A stretch of 64,000 nt of DNA from positions 4,501,001-4,565,000 of the forward strand of contig NZ_CP113056.1 in NCBI RefSeq assembly GCF_026625645.1. Reading direction: 5' to 3'. Within the stretch, counting starts at the first letter, position 1. Each line of letters opens with the position of its first letter. Shown in pieces: positions 30,812 through 40,202 of this stretch. The notes under the pieces are model-generated. The model worked only from the letters and a program-made list of their open reading frames with translations. It ran no database searches and was not told the origin of the DNA. Source of the stretch: Ancylobacter sp. SL191. GTDB lineage: Bacteria > Pseudomonadota > Alphaproteobacteria > Rhizobiales > Xanthobacteraceae. Made by a program: the position numbers and the translations under genes.

Positions 30812-32389
30812 ATGACCCAGCCCGCCCCCGCGCACCCACCGCACAGTGACCCATCGGCGCCGCCCCGCCCGATTGTCACCTTCGATCATGTGACCAAGCG
30901 CTTTCCCGGCGTGGTCGCCAATGATGGCGTGTCCTTCGATCTGTTTCCGGGCGAGGTGCATGTGCTGCTCGGCGAGAACGGCGCCGGCAAGTCGACGCTG
31001 GTCGGCATGCTCTCCGGCCTGCAGACGCCCGACGAGGGCGGCATTCTCATCGACCATCACGAGGTGCGCATCAATTCCCCCGCCCGCGCGCTGGAACTCG
31101 GCATCGGCACGGTGTTCCAGCATTCCATGCTGGTGCCCTCGCTGAGCGTCGCCGACAACATGGCGCTGGGCGGGCCCTGGTGGTCGCGGCCCGACCGCGC
31201 GGGCGTTGCCCGCCGCATGGCGCAGGTCTGCGCCGATATCGGCGTCACCATCGACCCCGAGGCCAAAGTCGGCACGCTCTCGCTCGGCGAGCAGCAGCAG
31301 GTGGAGATCGTCCGCGCGCTGATGCGCGGCTCGCGCGTGCTGATCCTCGATGAAGCGACCGCGATGCTGACGCCCAAGGGAGCGGAGGATCTCGGCGCGC
31401 TGATGGGCCGGCTGACCCGGCTCGGCATCGCCGTCGTCTTCATCACCCACAAGCTCAACGAGGCCCTGTCCTTCGGCAACCGCATCACCGTGCTGCGGCT
31501 CGGCCGCAAGGTGGGCGAGATCGCGCCGGAGCGGCTTGCCGCGCTCGGCCCGGCCGCAGCGACGGCGGAAATCATCCGACTGATGTTCGGCACCGATGCA
31601 AGCGCGCAGGCGAGCACCGCCCCGCGCGCGCGCCGCGCGCCCCAGCCGCCGCTTCTGGTGCTGGAAGGGCTGACGGTGGACGATCCCGCCGTGCCCGTCG
31701 AGCGCGTCGATCTCACCGTGGCACCGGGCGAAATTCTCGGCCTCGCCGGCATTGACGGCAACGGCCAGAAGCAGTTCGCCGAGGCACTCGCCGGCCAGCG
31801 CCCGCTCGCCGCCGGCCGTATTCTGCTCGGCGGCGAATCCATCGAGCGGCTCGATGTCGGCGCCCGGCGCGAGCGCGGCCTGCGCTATGTCACGGACGAT
31901 CGTCTCGGCGAAGGCACGGTCGGCGGCTTCGCCATCTCGCTCAACCTTTTGCTGAAACAGGTGGGCGAGCCGCCCTTCTGGCGTGCCGGGCTCGACCAGC
32001 CCGAGGCCATCGCCGCCCATGCCCGCCGGCTCGTCGGCGAGTTCGACGTGCGCACGCCGGGCATCGAGACGCCCATCGGCAAGCTCTCCGGCGGCAACAT
32101 CCAGAAGGCGCTGCTGGCCCGTGAGCTCTCCGGCGCGGCCAAAGCGGTGATCTTCGCCAAGCCGACCTATGGGCTGGACGTGAACAATATCCGCGCCACC
32201 CGCCAGCGCATCCGCGAGGCGGCGGATCGCGGCCTCGCCGTCATCCTGATCTCGACGGATCTTGAGGAGGTGCTGGAGCTTTCCGACCGCATCGCCGTGA
32301 TGTCGCGCGGCGCGGTGGTCGGGGTGGTCGAGAACGATGCCGCGGCCCGTGGCCGGGTCGGTGAACTGATGAGCGGCGTGACGGCATGA
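30812..32389 (+). CDS. ABC transporter ATP-binding protein (double-domain, nucleoside type)
   Basis: A 525-residue protein with two ATPase domains in tandem. The first has Walker A GENGAGKST (54-62), signature LSLGEQQQVE and Walker B RVLILDEATAML. The second has the degenerate Walker A GIDGNGQKQF usual for this class, signature LSGGNIQKALLARELSG and a changed Walker B end, AKPTYGLD, where PTRGLD is common. This is the layout of RbsA/NupA-type importers. It stands 141 bp after the binding-protein gene. Its stop overlaps the first permease start by four bases. Confidence 0.9.
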   Translation: MTQPAPAHPPHSDPSAPPRPIVTFDHVTKRFPGVVANDGVSFDLFPGEVHVLLGENGAGKSTLVGMLSGLQTPDEGGILIDHHEVRINSPARALELGIGTVFQHSMLVPSLSVADNMALGGPWWSRPDRAGVARRMAQVCADIGVTIDPEAKVGTLSLGEQQQVEIVRALMRGSRVLILDEATAMLTPKGAEDLGALMGRLTRLGIAVVFITHKLNEALSFGNRITVLRLGRKVGEIAPERLAALGPAAATAEIIRLMFGTDASAQASTAPRARRAPQPPLLVLEGLTVDDPAVPVERVDLTVAPGEILGLAGIDGNGQKQFAEALAGQRPLAAGRILLGGESIERLDVGARRERGLRYVTDDRLGEGTVGGFAISLNLLLKQVGEPPFWRAGLDQPEAIAAHARRLVGEFDVRTPGIETPIGKLSGGNIQKALLARELSGAAKAVIFAKPTYGLDVNNIRATRQRIREAADRGLAVILISTDLEEVLELSDRIAVMSRGAVVGVVENDAAARGRVGELMSGVTA

Positions 32390-33498
32390 CGAACACCCAC
32401 ACTTCCACCCCCGATCTCACCGAGGCCGCCCGCCTCGCCCCGGCGGCACCCTCGGCCCGCGCCGAGCTCTGGCGCGCCCGTGGCCGCGTCGCCCTGCTGG
32501 GCATCGGCCCGGTCATCGGCGCGCTGCTGCTGTCGGCCCTCGTGCTGCTGGCGCTCGGCGTCGATCCGCTGGCCTATTACGGCTTCGTCATCGAGCGCGG
32601 GCTGATCAATCCTTACGGCCTTCAGGCGACGCTGACCCGCATGGGCCCGCTGCTGCTGCTCGCCGCCGGGCTCATCGTGGCGTTCCGCGCCGGCATCTGG
32701 AATCTCGGCGGCGACGGGCAGTTCCTGCTCAGCGCCGTGGTGGTCGCCGCGCTTTGCCCGCTGCTCACGCCGCATCTGCCGGCGTGGCTGGTGCTGGTGG
32801 TCGGCCTTCTCGTCGGCGCGCTCATCGGCGCGGTCTGGTCGGTGCTGCCGGCGCTGCTCAAGGCCTATCAGGGCGTCAACGAGATCATCACCACGCTGAT
32901 GATGACCTTTCTCGGCGTCTCCTTCGCCAATGTGCTGGTGAAGCTCGCCTTCCGCGACCCCGCCACGACCGTGCCGCAGACCCGCACGCTGGCGGTCGCC
33001 GACCGTCTGCCGCGCCTGTTCGACACCACCGTGTCGAGCGGCCTCCTTATCGGCCTCGTCGCGGTCATCGCGGTGCATCTCGTCATGACCCGCACCGCTT
33101 TCGGGCTGAAGCTGCGCATCGTCGGCGCCAATCCGCGCGCGGCGATCCATGCCGGCCTGCCGGTGCCGGCGCTCACCGTCGCCGTCTTCGCCATTTCCGC
33201 CGCGCTGGCGGGCCTTGCCGGGGCGGTGGAGATTCTGGGCGTGCAGGGCAATGTGCGGGCCGACTGGAATCCCCATTACGCGATGACGGTGATCCCGCTG
33301 GTCTTCCTCGCCCGCTTCAACGGCTTCGCCACCATCGCCTTCGTGTTCCTGTTCTCGGTGCTGTCGATCGGCGGCGAGAGCGCGGCGCGGCGCACCGGCG
33401 TGCCGAATTTCTTCACCCTCGTCGTGGTGGCCATCCTGCTCGTGATGCTCGGCGTCGCCGAATATCTCGACCAGCGCCGCCGCGCCGCCGGTAAGTGA
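32386..33498 (+). CDS. ABC transporter permease 1 (BPD_transp_2 type)
   Basis: A 370-residue integral membrane protein with about nine to ten helices after a 40-residue cytoplasmic start. Typical family segments are GLIVAFRAGIWNLGGDGQF, YQGVNEIITTLMMTF and LKLRIVGANPRAAIHAGL. It is the first of two permeases that form the channel of the BMP-type importer. Confidence 0.9.
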   Translation: MTNTHTSTPDLTEAARLAPAAPSARAELWRARGRVALLGIGPVIGALLLSALVLLALGVDPLAYYGFVIERGLINPYGLQATLTRMGPLLLLAAGLIVAFRAGIWNLGGDGQFLLSAVVVAALCPLLTPHLPAWLVLVVGLLVGALIGAVWSVLPALLKAYQGVNEIITTLMMTFLGVSFANVLVKLAFRDPATTVPQTRTLAVADRLPRLFDTTVSSGLLIGLVAVIAVHLVMTRTAFGLKLRIVGANPRAAIHAGLPVPALTVAVFAISAALAGLAGAVEILGVQGNVRADWNPHYAMTVIPLVFLARFNGFATIAFVFLFSVLSIGGESAARRTGVPNFFTLVVVAILLVMLGVAEYLDQRRRAAGK

Positions 33499-33510
33499 GG
33501 GGGAGAGACC

Positions 33511-34446
33511 ATGTCCGCTCTGTTCACCGACGCCTTCCTCACCTCCCTCGTGCTCGGCGCGCTCACCGCCGGCATCCCGCTGATGCTGGCGGGCCTCGGC
33601 GAGCAGATCTCCGAGAAGGCCGGCGTGCTCAATATCGGCATTGAGGGGATGATGCTGTTCGGCGCCTATGCCGGCTTCCTCGTCGCCTATCACACCGGGT
33701 CCATCTGGCTCGGCTTTCTCGGTGGCGCCGTCGGCGGCATGGCGGTGGCGGTGCCGATGGCGGTGCTGTGCATCCGCATGGGGCTGAGCCAGATCGTCAT
33801 CGGCATCGCGCTGACGCTCGGCGCGGAAGGGCTGACCGCCCTCCTGCATCATTTCCAGTTCGCGCAGAGCTACCCGCGCCTGCCGGCGGTGGAGACGCTG
33901 CCAATTCCCGGCCTGTCGAGCCTGCCGGTCGTCGGCCCGGCGCTGTTCGACCGGCCGCCCATCGTCTATCTCGCGGTGCTGGCGGTGGCGGTGACGGCCT
34001 ATGTGTTCCGCTCGACCCAGTTCGGTCTCGCGCTGCAAGCGGCCGGCGACAAGCCGGCGGCGCTGGATGCGGCCGGCGTTGACGTGGTGCGCGTGCGCAC
34101 CATCGCCGTGCTCACCACCGGCTTCCTCGCCGGGGTTGGCGGGGCCTTCATGGCCGAGGTCGGGGCCGGCATCTTCGTGCCCTTCATGACCAATGGCGCC
34201 GGCTTCATCGGCATCGTGCTGGCCATGCAGGCGCGCGGCAAGCCGCTCTGGGTCCTGTGCGGCGCGCTGCTGTTCGGCGCGTGCCTCTCCGCCACGACGG
34301 CGCTGCAGGTGGCGGGCGTCAGCATCCCGACCGACGTGATCCAGATGCTGCCCTTCGCCGCCGTGCTTACCGTGCTGGTGCTGTTCGGCCGCAAGGCGAG
34401 TCTGCCGCCGGCGCTCGGCACCCATTATGTGCGGGGCGCGCGATGA
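33511..34446 (+). CDS. ABC transporter permease 2 (BPD_transp_2 type)
   Basis: A 311-residue membrane protein with about eight helices. Family segments are LTAGIPLMLAGLGEQISEKAG, VLNIGIEGMMLFGAYAGF and LALQAAGDKPAALDAAGVDV. It is 12 bp after permease 1, completing a binding protein-ATPase-permease-permease operon. It converges with the aminotransferase gene (17-bp gap). Confidence 0.9.
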   Translation: MSALFTDAFLTSLVLGALTAGIPLMLAGLGEQISEKAGVLNIGIEGMMLFGAYAGFLVAYHTGSIWLGFLGGAVGGMAVAVPMAVLCIRMGLSQIVIGIALTLGAEGLTALLHHFQFAQSYPRLPAVETLPIPGLSSLPVVGPALFDRPPIVYLAVLAVAVTAYVFRSTQFGLALQAAGDKPAALDAAGVDVVRVRTIAVLTTGFLAGVGGAFMAEVGAGIFVPFMTNGAGFIGIVLAMQARGKPLWVLCGALLFGACLSATTALQVAGVSIPTDVIQMLPFAAVLTVLVLFGRKASLPPALGTHYVRGAR

Positions 34447-34463
34447 GCACGCCCCGCCCGCTC

Positions 34464-35639
34464 TCAGCCCGCATCGATCACCGCCAGCGCGGCGGCGACA
34501 CCGGCGCCGACATCGACCGTGTGGCCGAGCGCCCCGAGCGCCCCGCCAAAGGCGGTCAGCGCCACCACGGCGTAGAGCGGCTGGGCGGTCGGGCCCATAT
34601 GGCCGATGCGGGTGAGCTTGCCGAGCGTCTCGCCACGGCCGGAGGACAGCACGACGCCATAGCGCTCCCGGACGGTGGCCCGCAGTTCCGCCTCGTTGAT
34701 GCCTTCGGGCGTGCGCACGGCGGTGGCGGTGGGCGAGGCGAAGGCGTCATCCGCCGCCCAGATCGCCAGCCCCATCGCCTTCAGCCCGGCGCGGCAGGCG
34801 GCGGCGGTGAGCGCGTGGCGGGCCCAGACCGTCTCCGGCCCCTCGGCGAGATAGAGGTCGATGGCCGCTTCCAGCCCGTTGATCTCGGCGACCGAGGGGG
34901 TGAAGGGGAAGGGCTTGTCGGCGCGCCAGGCGTCCTCCCAGTCGAGAATGCTCAGGATCGAGCCGCGCGGCGCGAGCTTGTTGGCCTTCATCTTGGCCCA
35001 GGCGCGGTTCGACACGCCGAGGATGGAGAGGCCGGGCGGGCAGCCCAGGCACTTGTTCGGGCCGGTGATCAGCAGGTCGATCCTGGCCGAGGCCGAATCA
35101 ACCGCCATGCCGCCGAAGGACGAGACGGCATCGACCAGGAACAGCGCGCCATGGGCGGCCACCACCGCGCCGATCTCGGCGATCGGGTTGATGGTGCCCG
35201 AGGGCGTGTCGTGGTGGCAGGCCGCAACAATCGTGATGTCCGGCCGTTCGGCCAGCACGCGGGCGACCTCCGTGGGGTCGATCACCCGGTCATAGGGCAC
35301 GGCGAGCTCAAGGATGGTGGCGCCGTTGCGCGCCGCCCAGGGCGCGAAGCCCTTGGAATAGACACCGTTGACGAGGTTCAGCACCACATCGTCCGGCCCG
35401 ATCAGCGAAGCAGCGGCGGCCTCCAGCCCCAGCACCGGCTCGCCCTGCAGGATGACCGGCACGGTCTCCGCCTTGACGATGGTGGCCAGCTTCTCGCTGA
35501 CGCGCTGGTAGGTCGCCTGGAAGGCCGGGTCGTAGTCGTACAGCACGGTCGCGGCGAGGCCGCGCAGCACCGCCGGATAGGCGTCGACGGGGCCCGTCGT
35601 CAGGGTGAAGACCGGAAGGTCGGAAGGCGCGTACCGCAT
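34464..35639 (-). CDS. Pyridoxamine-pyruvate aminotransferase
   Basis: A 391-residue class V aminotransferase that matches, almost line for line in my memory, the Mesorhizobium loti enzyme converting pyridoxamine and pyruvate to pyridoxal and alanine. Shared blocks include LTTGPVDAYPAVLRGL, VLYDYDPAFQ, CHHDTPSGTINPI and RIGHMGPTAQP. The lysine is K196 in ITGPNKCLG (K197 in M. loti). E67 in LQGEPVLG and R335 and R344 correspond to the substrate-binding Glu68, Arg336 and Arg345 of that enzyme, all shifted by one. The start MRYAPSD has only a weak ribosome site; a GTG start ten to eleven codons upstream is possible. Confidence 0.88.
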   Translation of the reverse strand: MRYAPSDLPVFTLTTGPVDAYPAVLRGLAATVLYDYDPAFQATYQRVSEKLATIVKAETVPVILQGEPVLGLEAAAASLIGPDDVVLNLVNGVYSKGFAPWAARNGATILELAVPYDRVIDPTEVARVLAERPDITIVAACHHDTPSGTINPIAEIGAVVAAHGALFLVDAVSSFGGMAVDSASARIDLLITGPNKCLGCPPGLSILGVSNRAWAKMKANKLAPRGSILSILDWEDAWRADKPFPFTPSVAEINGLEAAIDLYLAEGPETVWARHALTAAACRAGLKAMGLAIWAADDAFASPTATAVRTPEGINEAELRATVRERYGVVLSSGRGETLGKLTRIGHMGPTAQPLYAVVALTAFGGALGALGHTVDVGAGVAAALAVIDAG

Positions 35640-36040
35640 GGCGTTGCTCTGGCTGTTCGACGGGATGGACACGCAGCCGGGGATGATTTCAACCAAAATC
35701 CAACCGAACCGGCTACAATGGTTCCAGATTGGCACCAGCCGGGTTGCGCCGCAACCGCGAACCGCAGCGCGCGGCTTTCATATGCAGAGCCTCGCTTCTG
35801 CACCGTGAAGCCGCCGGCGCCGGGCGCCCGCGGCCGGGGTCGCTCCTCCGCTTGGGCGGGCGAAATTGTACGCAATACCCCGCAAGCCCTCGACCAGAAG
35901 ACAACCAATATTGTAACTGGGGCGCACCGCCCATACATTTGGCGGCGGGCCGGGGCTCGATGGAGCTTCGCGATCAGCCCTGCGCTCGCCCGTGTGGCGG
36001 CGCGGCGGGCCGGCCCAACAGCAGAACGGAAGTGACCTCG
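35640..36040. promoter_or_regulatory. Divergent regulatory region with ATTGTA motifs
   Basis: This 401-bp gap separates the aminotransferase (minus) and GntR (plus) genes. ATTG-TACG-CAAT at 35865-35876 is a perfect inverted repeat. ATTGTA recurs at 35910-35915, and in reverse (TACAAT) at 35714-35719. The first copy shares ATTGTACG with the operator candidate at 20029-20045. They are plausible binding sites for the adjacent GntR regulator. I see no gene here. Confidence 0.5.
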
Positions 36041-36754
36041 ATGGACGCGATAGCGGACAAGACCGGACGCAGGACGCGCAGCGAAGCAGGGGTCGGCGCC
36101 GCCGAGGCCGCCGGCATCGAGGAACTCGTCGACTCGATCCGCGCCATCATCGCCCGCACCGGCGGCGTGCCGCCCGAGCGCGTGGTGGCGGAAGAACTGA
36201 GCGTGAAGCGCCACACGCTGCGCCGGGCGCTTGGCGTGCTCAGGGCGAGCGGCGAGCTGGAGCCGGCGCGGGCCGGAAGGCGCGCTTCCACCGCCATCGA
36301 CAGCAACCGCAATCTCGTCAACTCCACCAACCCGCTGGAGGTGATGGAGCTGCGCCTGATGCTGGAGCCCTCGTTGGCCCGCCTCGCGGCGCTGCGGGCG
36401 AGCCCGGTCGAGATCGACCGCATCCTGCGCGCCGCCACCACCGCGCCCGATGCCGACCCGATCGACGCCGACATGGTGTTCCACAAATCCATCGCCGCCG
36501 GCGCCCGCAACGCGCTGGCCTCCGAGCTCTATGTGCTGCTGCACCGCGTCGCCAATGACGGGCGCCTGCGCTTCACCGACAGCGACGCCACGCTGCTGCC
36601 CGAGCGCGTGCGGCTGCGCGATGCCGAGCACCGGCAGATCGCCGAGGCCATCGCCGCCCGCGACCCGGAAGCGGCCGAGCGCGGCATGTGGCAGCACCTC
36701 GCGACCCTGCAGCAGAAGATCATGGGGCGCCTCGCGCCGGGCGGCGCCCTCTAG
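36041..36754 (+). CDS. GntR-family transcriptional regulator (FCD type)
   Basis: A 237-residue regulator with an N-terminal winged helix (PPERVVAEELSVKRHTLRRAL) and a C-terminal helical ligand domain (LEVMELRLMLEPSLARLAAL; MVFHKSIAAGARN; RDAEHRQIAEAIAARDPEAAE). It lies between the divergent aminotransferase gene and the pyridoxine oxidase gene, so it probably controls both in response to a B6 vitamer or product. ATG at 36041 is chosen at the start of the recognisable N-terminus; the frame is open upstream but has no start with a good ribosome site. Confidence 0.82.
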   Translation: MDAIADKTGRRTRSEAGVGAAEAAGIEELVDSIRAIIARTGGVPPERVVAEELSVKRHTLRRALGVLRASGELEPARAGRRASTAIDSNRNLVNSTNPLEVMELRLMLEPSLARLAALRASPVEIDRILRAATTAPDADPIDADMVFHKSIAAGARNALASELYVLLHRVANDGRLRFTDSDATLLPERVRLRDAEHRQIAEAIAARDPEAAERGMWQHLATLQQKIMGRLAPGGAL

Positions 36755-36850
36755 CCCGCCCACGCCCTTCCCTTTCCCGAGCCTTCCCCACTGCGCGCCC
36801 TCGCGCGCGGCACGCCCCCTCTTGTCCGTTCGCTCCCGGAGACGCCTTCG

Positions 36851-38383
36851 ATGACTTCCTTCGACATCCTCATCATCGGCGCCGGCTCGGCCGGCTGCGT
36901 GCTCGCCGCCCGCCTGTCGGAGAACCCGGATATCTCGGTCGGCCTGCTGGAGGCCGGCGAGCACCCGAGCGACCCGGACATCGCCATTCCGCAGAAATGG
37001 CCGGCGCTGCAGGACCGGCCCTATGACTGGGCCTACCGCACCATCCCCCAGCCCGGCACGGCGAACCGCATCCACCCCTGGCCGCGCGGGCGCATCGTCG
37101 GCGGCTCAAGCTGCCTGCACGCCATGGCGCATGTGCGCGGCCATGCGGATGATTTCGCCCCCTGGGCCGAGGCGACCGGCGATGCGCGCTGGTCCTATGA
37201 GGGCCTGCTGCCGGGCTTTCGCCGCAGCGAGGCATTCTCGCGCGGCGCGGACGCCCAGCATGGCGCCGACGGCCCGCTCAGCGTCTATCTGCCCGATGAG
37301 GAAGTCAGCCCCGTGGTGCGTGCCTATATGGCGGCCGGCGTGGCGCGCGGCGTGCCTCTGATCGGCGACCACAATGCCGGCCCGCTCAATGGCGTCGCGC
37401 CCAACTCGCTGACCATCCGCGACGGCAAGCGGGTAAGCGCGGCGGACGCCTGGCTCGTGCCGGTGCTGGACCGGCCAAACCTGACCCTCATCACCGGCGT
37501 GCGGGTCCACCGGCTAATGCTCGCCGGCACGCGCATCACCGGCGTCGAGGCGGAGCTGGGCGGCGAGCGACAGGTGTTCTCTGCCGGCACGATCCTGCTC
37601 GCGGCGGGCGCCATCGCCTCGCCGCTGCTGCTCATGCGCTCGGGCATCGGCCCGGCGGCCGACCTCAAGGCGGCGGGCATCGCCTGCGTGGCGGACCGGG
37701 CGGGCATCGGCGGCAATCTGCACGACCACCTGCTCACCGCCGGCAATGTCTACCGCGCCAAGAAGCCCGTGCCGCCGTCAAAGCTCCAGCACTCGGAATC
37801 GCTTATGTATCTGAACGCGCAGGATCCGACGCGGGCGGAGGGCGCGCCGGATGTGGTCCTCGGCTGCGTTGCCGCGCCCACCGTCTCGGAGTGCTTCGAG
37901 GCCCCCGCCTATGGCTCAGCCTTCACCATTCTGTCCGGCGTCACCCACCCGACCAGCCGGGGGCGGCTCACCGTCACCGGGGCGAACCTCGACGACGCCC
38001 CGTTCATCGACCCGGCCTATCTCTCCACCGAGCACGACCGGCGCCTCGCCCGGCGCGCGCTGGAACTCGCCCGCGAGATCGGCCACGCGGCGGCGCTGGA
38101 TGACTGGCGGGACGAGGAGATCTATCCGGGCATCGACGTGCGCGGCAAGGCCGACATCGACGCCTTTCTCGCCCGCGCGGTCATCACCCATCACCACCCG
38201 GTCGGCACCTGCCGCATGGGGGCGGATGAGGCGAGCGTGGTCGACGCGAACCTCAAGCTGCGCGGTTTTGACGGGCTGCACATTGTCGATGCCTCGGTGA
38301 TCCCCGCCATCACCTCCGGCCCGGTCCACGCGGCGATCCTCGCCATTGCGGAGACCTTCGCCGCCGATTTCCGCCCGGCGTGA
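36851..38383 (+). CDS. Pyridoxine 4-oxidase (GMC oxidoreductase)
   Basis: A 510-residue FAD enzyme of the glucose-methanol-choline family. The FAD motif is ILIIGAGSAGCVLAARL at the N-terminus, and a second signature is WPRGRIVGGSSCLHAM. The active-site block THHHPVGTCRMG gives H447 and H449, and the second catalytic position, usually His or Asn, is Pro491 in TSGPVHA. These match His460, His462 and Pro504 of Mesorhizobium loti pyridoxine 4-oxidase with a constant offset of 13 (numbers from memory). The enzyme oxidises pyridoxine to pyridoxal and makes H2O2. It follows the GntR gene by 96 bp. Confidence 0.83.
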   Translation: MTSFDILIIGAGSAGCVLAARLSENPDISVGLLEAGEHPSDPDIAIPQKWPALQDRPYDWAYRTIPQPGTANRIHPWPRGRIVGGSSCLHAMAHVRGHADDFAPWAEATGDARWSYEGLLPGFRRSEAFSRGADAQHGADGPLSVYLPDEEVSPVVRAYMAAGVARGVPLIGDHNAGPLNGVAPNSLTIRDGKRVSAADAWLVPVLDRPNLTLITGVRVHRLMLAGTRITGVEAELGGERQVFSAGTILLAAGAIASPLLLMRSGIGPAADLKAAGIACVADRAGIGGNLHDHLLTAGNVYRAKKPVPPSKLQHSESLMYLNAQDPTRAEGAPDVVLGCVAAPTVSECFEAPAYGSAFTILSGVTHPTSRGRLTVTGANLDDAPFIDPAYLSTEHDRRLARRALELAREIGHAAALDDWRDEEIYPGIDVRGKADIDAFLARAVITHHHPVGTCRMGADEASVVDANLKLRGFDGLHIVDASVIPAITSGPVHAAILAIAETFAADFRPA

Positions 38384-38389
38384 CACGCG

Positions 38390-38421
38390 AACGGCGCGCC
38401 CTCGGGTGAGGACGCGCCGTT
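38390..38421. terminator. Bidirectional terminator-like hairpin
   Basis: AACGGCGCG at 38390-38398 pairs perfectly with CGCGCCGTT at 38413-38421 around a 14-base loop. It sits between the convergent pyridoxine oxidase and lysK genes. There is no long T-run, so termination efficiency is uncertain. Confidence 0.65.
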
Positions 38422-38453
38422 ATTGTCGTCAATCGTCAGCGGGGCGAGCCGTA

Positions 38454-40112
38454 TCAGGCCGCGCCCTTGGCGAGTTCGCCGGCCAGCGCGCGGGCGATCA
38501 GCGCGCGCGTCTCCGGGATGCCATAGGCAGCGACGAAGGAACCGAAGCGCGGGCCTTCCTTCTCGCCGAGCAGCAGCTCATAGAGCGCGCTGAACCAGGC
38601 GAAGGTGACGCCCGGCCCGCCGGTCGGGCTCTTGCGCTTGTGGTCCTGATAGCGCGGCTCGGCGCGGCCGACATCGAGCACGGCGTTCTGGATGGCGTCA
38701 CGGTCCTCGCCATCCACCTGCGCCAGCGCGGCGTCGAGCGCGGCAAGCGCGCTCGCCTCCACCTCGTCCGGCAGGCGATAGGCGCGGCGCGGCTTCACCC
38801 GGTCGATGAAGTAGCGCACGGCATAGCCGGCGAGCTGGTCGAGCGTCGGGTGGGTTTCCGGCGAGGTGCCCGGCGCATAGCGCTCGATGAAGCGCCACAG
38901 CACCGCCTTGTCCTCGGCATTGGCGGCCGAGGCGAGCTTGAGCATGAGCCCGAAGGTGAGCGGGAGTTCCTCCACCGGCGGGTTGCCGGAGTGGATGTGC
39001 CAGACCGGGTTGCCGAGCCGGGTCTTCCAGTCCTGCTGGGGATAGCGGGCGAGGAAGTTGAAATACTCGTCCACCGCCTTCGGGATCACGTCGAAATGCA
39101 GCTTCTTGGCCGAGCGCGGCGACTGGAACATATACAGCGCCAGGCTCTCCGGGCTGGCATAGGTCAGCCACTCGTCGATGGTCAGGCCGTTGCCCTTGGA
39201 CTTCGAGATCTTCTGGCCGTTCTCGTCGAGGAACAGCTCATAGACAAAGTGCTCGGGCGCCACGCCGCCGAGGATGTTGCAGATCGCGTCATAGATCGGC
39301 GCGTTGGTCTGGTGGTCCTTGCCGAACATCTCGAAATCGACGTCGAGCGCCGCCCAGCGGGCGCCGAAATCCGGCTTCCACTGCAGCTTCACATTGCCGC
39401 CGGTGACCGGGACGGTCTTGTCCACCCCGTCCTCGTCAGTGAAGGTGATGGTCCCGGCGGTGGCGTCCACCGCCTTCAGCGGCACATAGAGCACGCGGCC
39501 GGAGGTCGGCGAGATCGGCAGGAACGGCGAATAGGTCGCCTGCCGCTCCTCGCCGAGCGTCGGCAGCATCACCTCCATGATGGCCTCGTAATGCGCGGCC
39601 GCCTTCAGCAGGATCGGGTCCAGCTTGCCGGAGAAATAATAGTCGGTGGCGCTGGCGAACTCGTAGTCGAAGCCGAACGTGTCGAGGAAGCGCCGGAGCA
39701 TGGCGTTGTTGTGGTGGCCGAAGCTCTCATAGCCGCCGCCGAACGGGTTCGGAACCTTGGTGAGCGGCATCTGCAGATAGGGCTTCAGCGCCACCGGGTC
39801 CGGCACGTTCTCCGGGATCTTGCGCATCCCGTCCATGTCGTCCGAGAAGCACAGCAGCCGCGTCGGAATCTTGCCCTCGGTCAGCACATGGAAGGCATGG
39901 CGCACCATGGTCGTGCGCGCCACCTCGCCAAAGGTGCCGATATGGGGCAGGCCCGAGGGACCGTAGCCGGTCTCGAACAGAACCTCGGCTTTGGGTTTCC
40001 GCTTCAGGCGCTCGACGATCTTGCGGGCTTCCTCGAACGGCCAGGCGCCGGCGGTCTCCGCCAGTTCGCGCAGTTCGGCTGCAACATCTTCGACCTGAGC
40101 GGTCGCCGTCAT
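38454..40112 (-). CDS. lysK: Lysine-tRNA ligase, class I
   Basis: A 552-residue class I lysyl-tRNA synthetase, the archaeal-type enzyme also found in alphaproteobacteria. The HIGH motif is [14 protein letters not shown] (about residue 56) and the KMSKS motif is KISKSKGNG (about residue 313). The Rossmann-fold segment [16 protein letters not shown] is also typical. It is essential for charging tRNA-Lys unless a class II enzyme exists elsewhere. Confidence 0.95.
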   Translation of the reverse strand: MTATAQVEDVAAELRELAETAGAWPFEEARKIVERLKRKPKAEVLFETGYGPSGLPHIGTFGEVARTTMVRHAFHVLTEGKIPTRLLCFSDDMDGMRKIPENVPDPVALKPYLQMPLTKVPNPFGGGYESFGHHNNAMLRRFLDTFGFDYEFASATDYYFSGKLDPILLKAAAHYEAIMEVMLPTLGEERQATYSPFLPISPTSGRVLYVPLKAVDATAGTITFTDEDGVDKTVPVTGGNVKLQWKPDFGARWAALDVDFEMFGKDHQTNAPIYDAICNILGGVAPEHFVYELFLDENGQKISKSKGNGLTIDEWLTYASPESLALYMFQSPRSAKKLHFDVIPKAVDEYFNFLARYPQQDWKTRLGNPVWHIHSGNPPVEELPLTFGLMLKLASAANAEDKAVLWRFIERYAPGTSPETHPTLDQLAGYAVRYFIDRVKPRRAYRLPDEVEASALAALDAALAQVDGEDRDAIQNAVLDVGRAEPRYQDHKRKSPTGGPGVTFAWFSALYELLLGEKEGPRFGSFVAAYGIPETRALIARALAGELAKGAA

Positions 40113-40202
40113 GGTCTGCCCTCCTGGGCTCTTGCGGGAAAAAACGGCATCCGGGCGGAGCCGGATGCGCGCGACATGCTCTAGGTAGTGCAGCCGCCCG
40201 CG

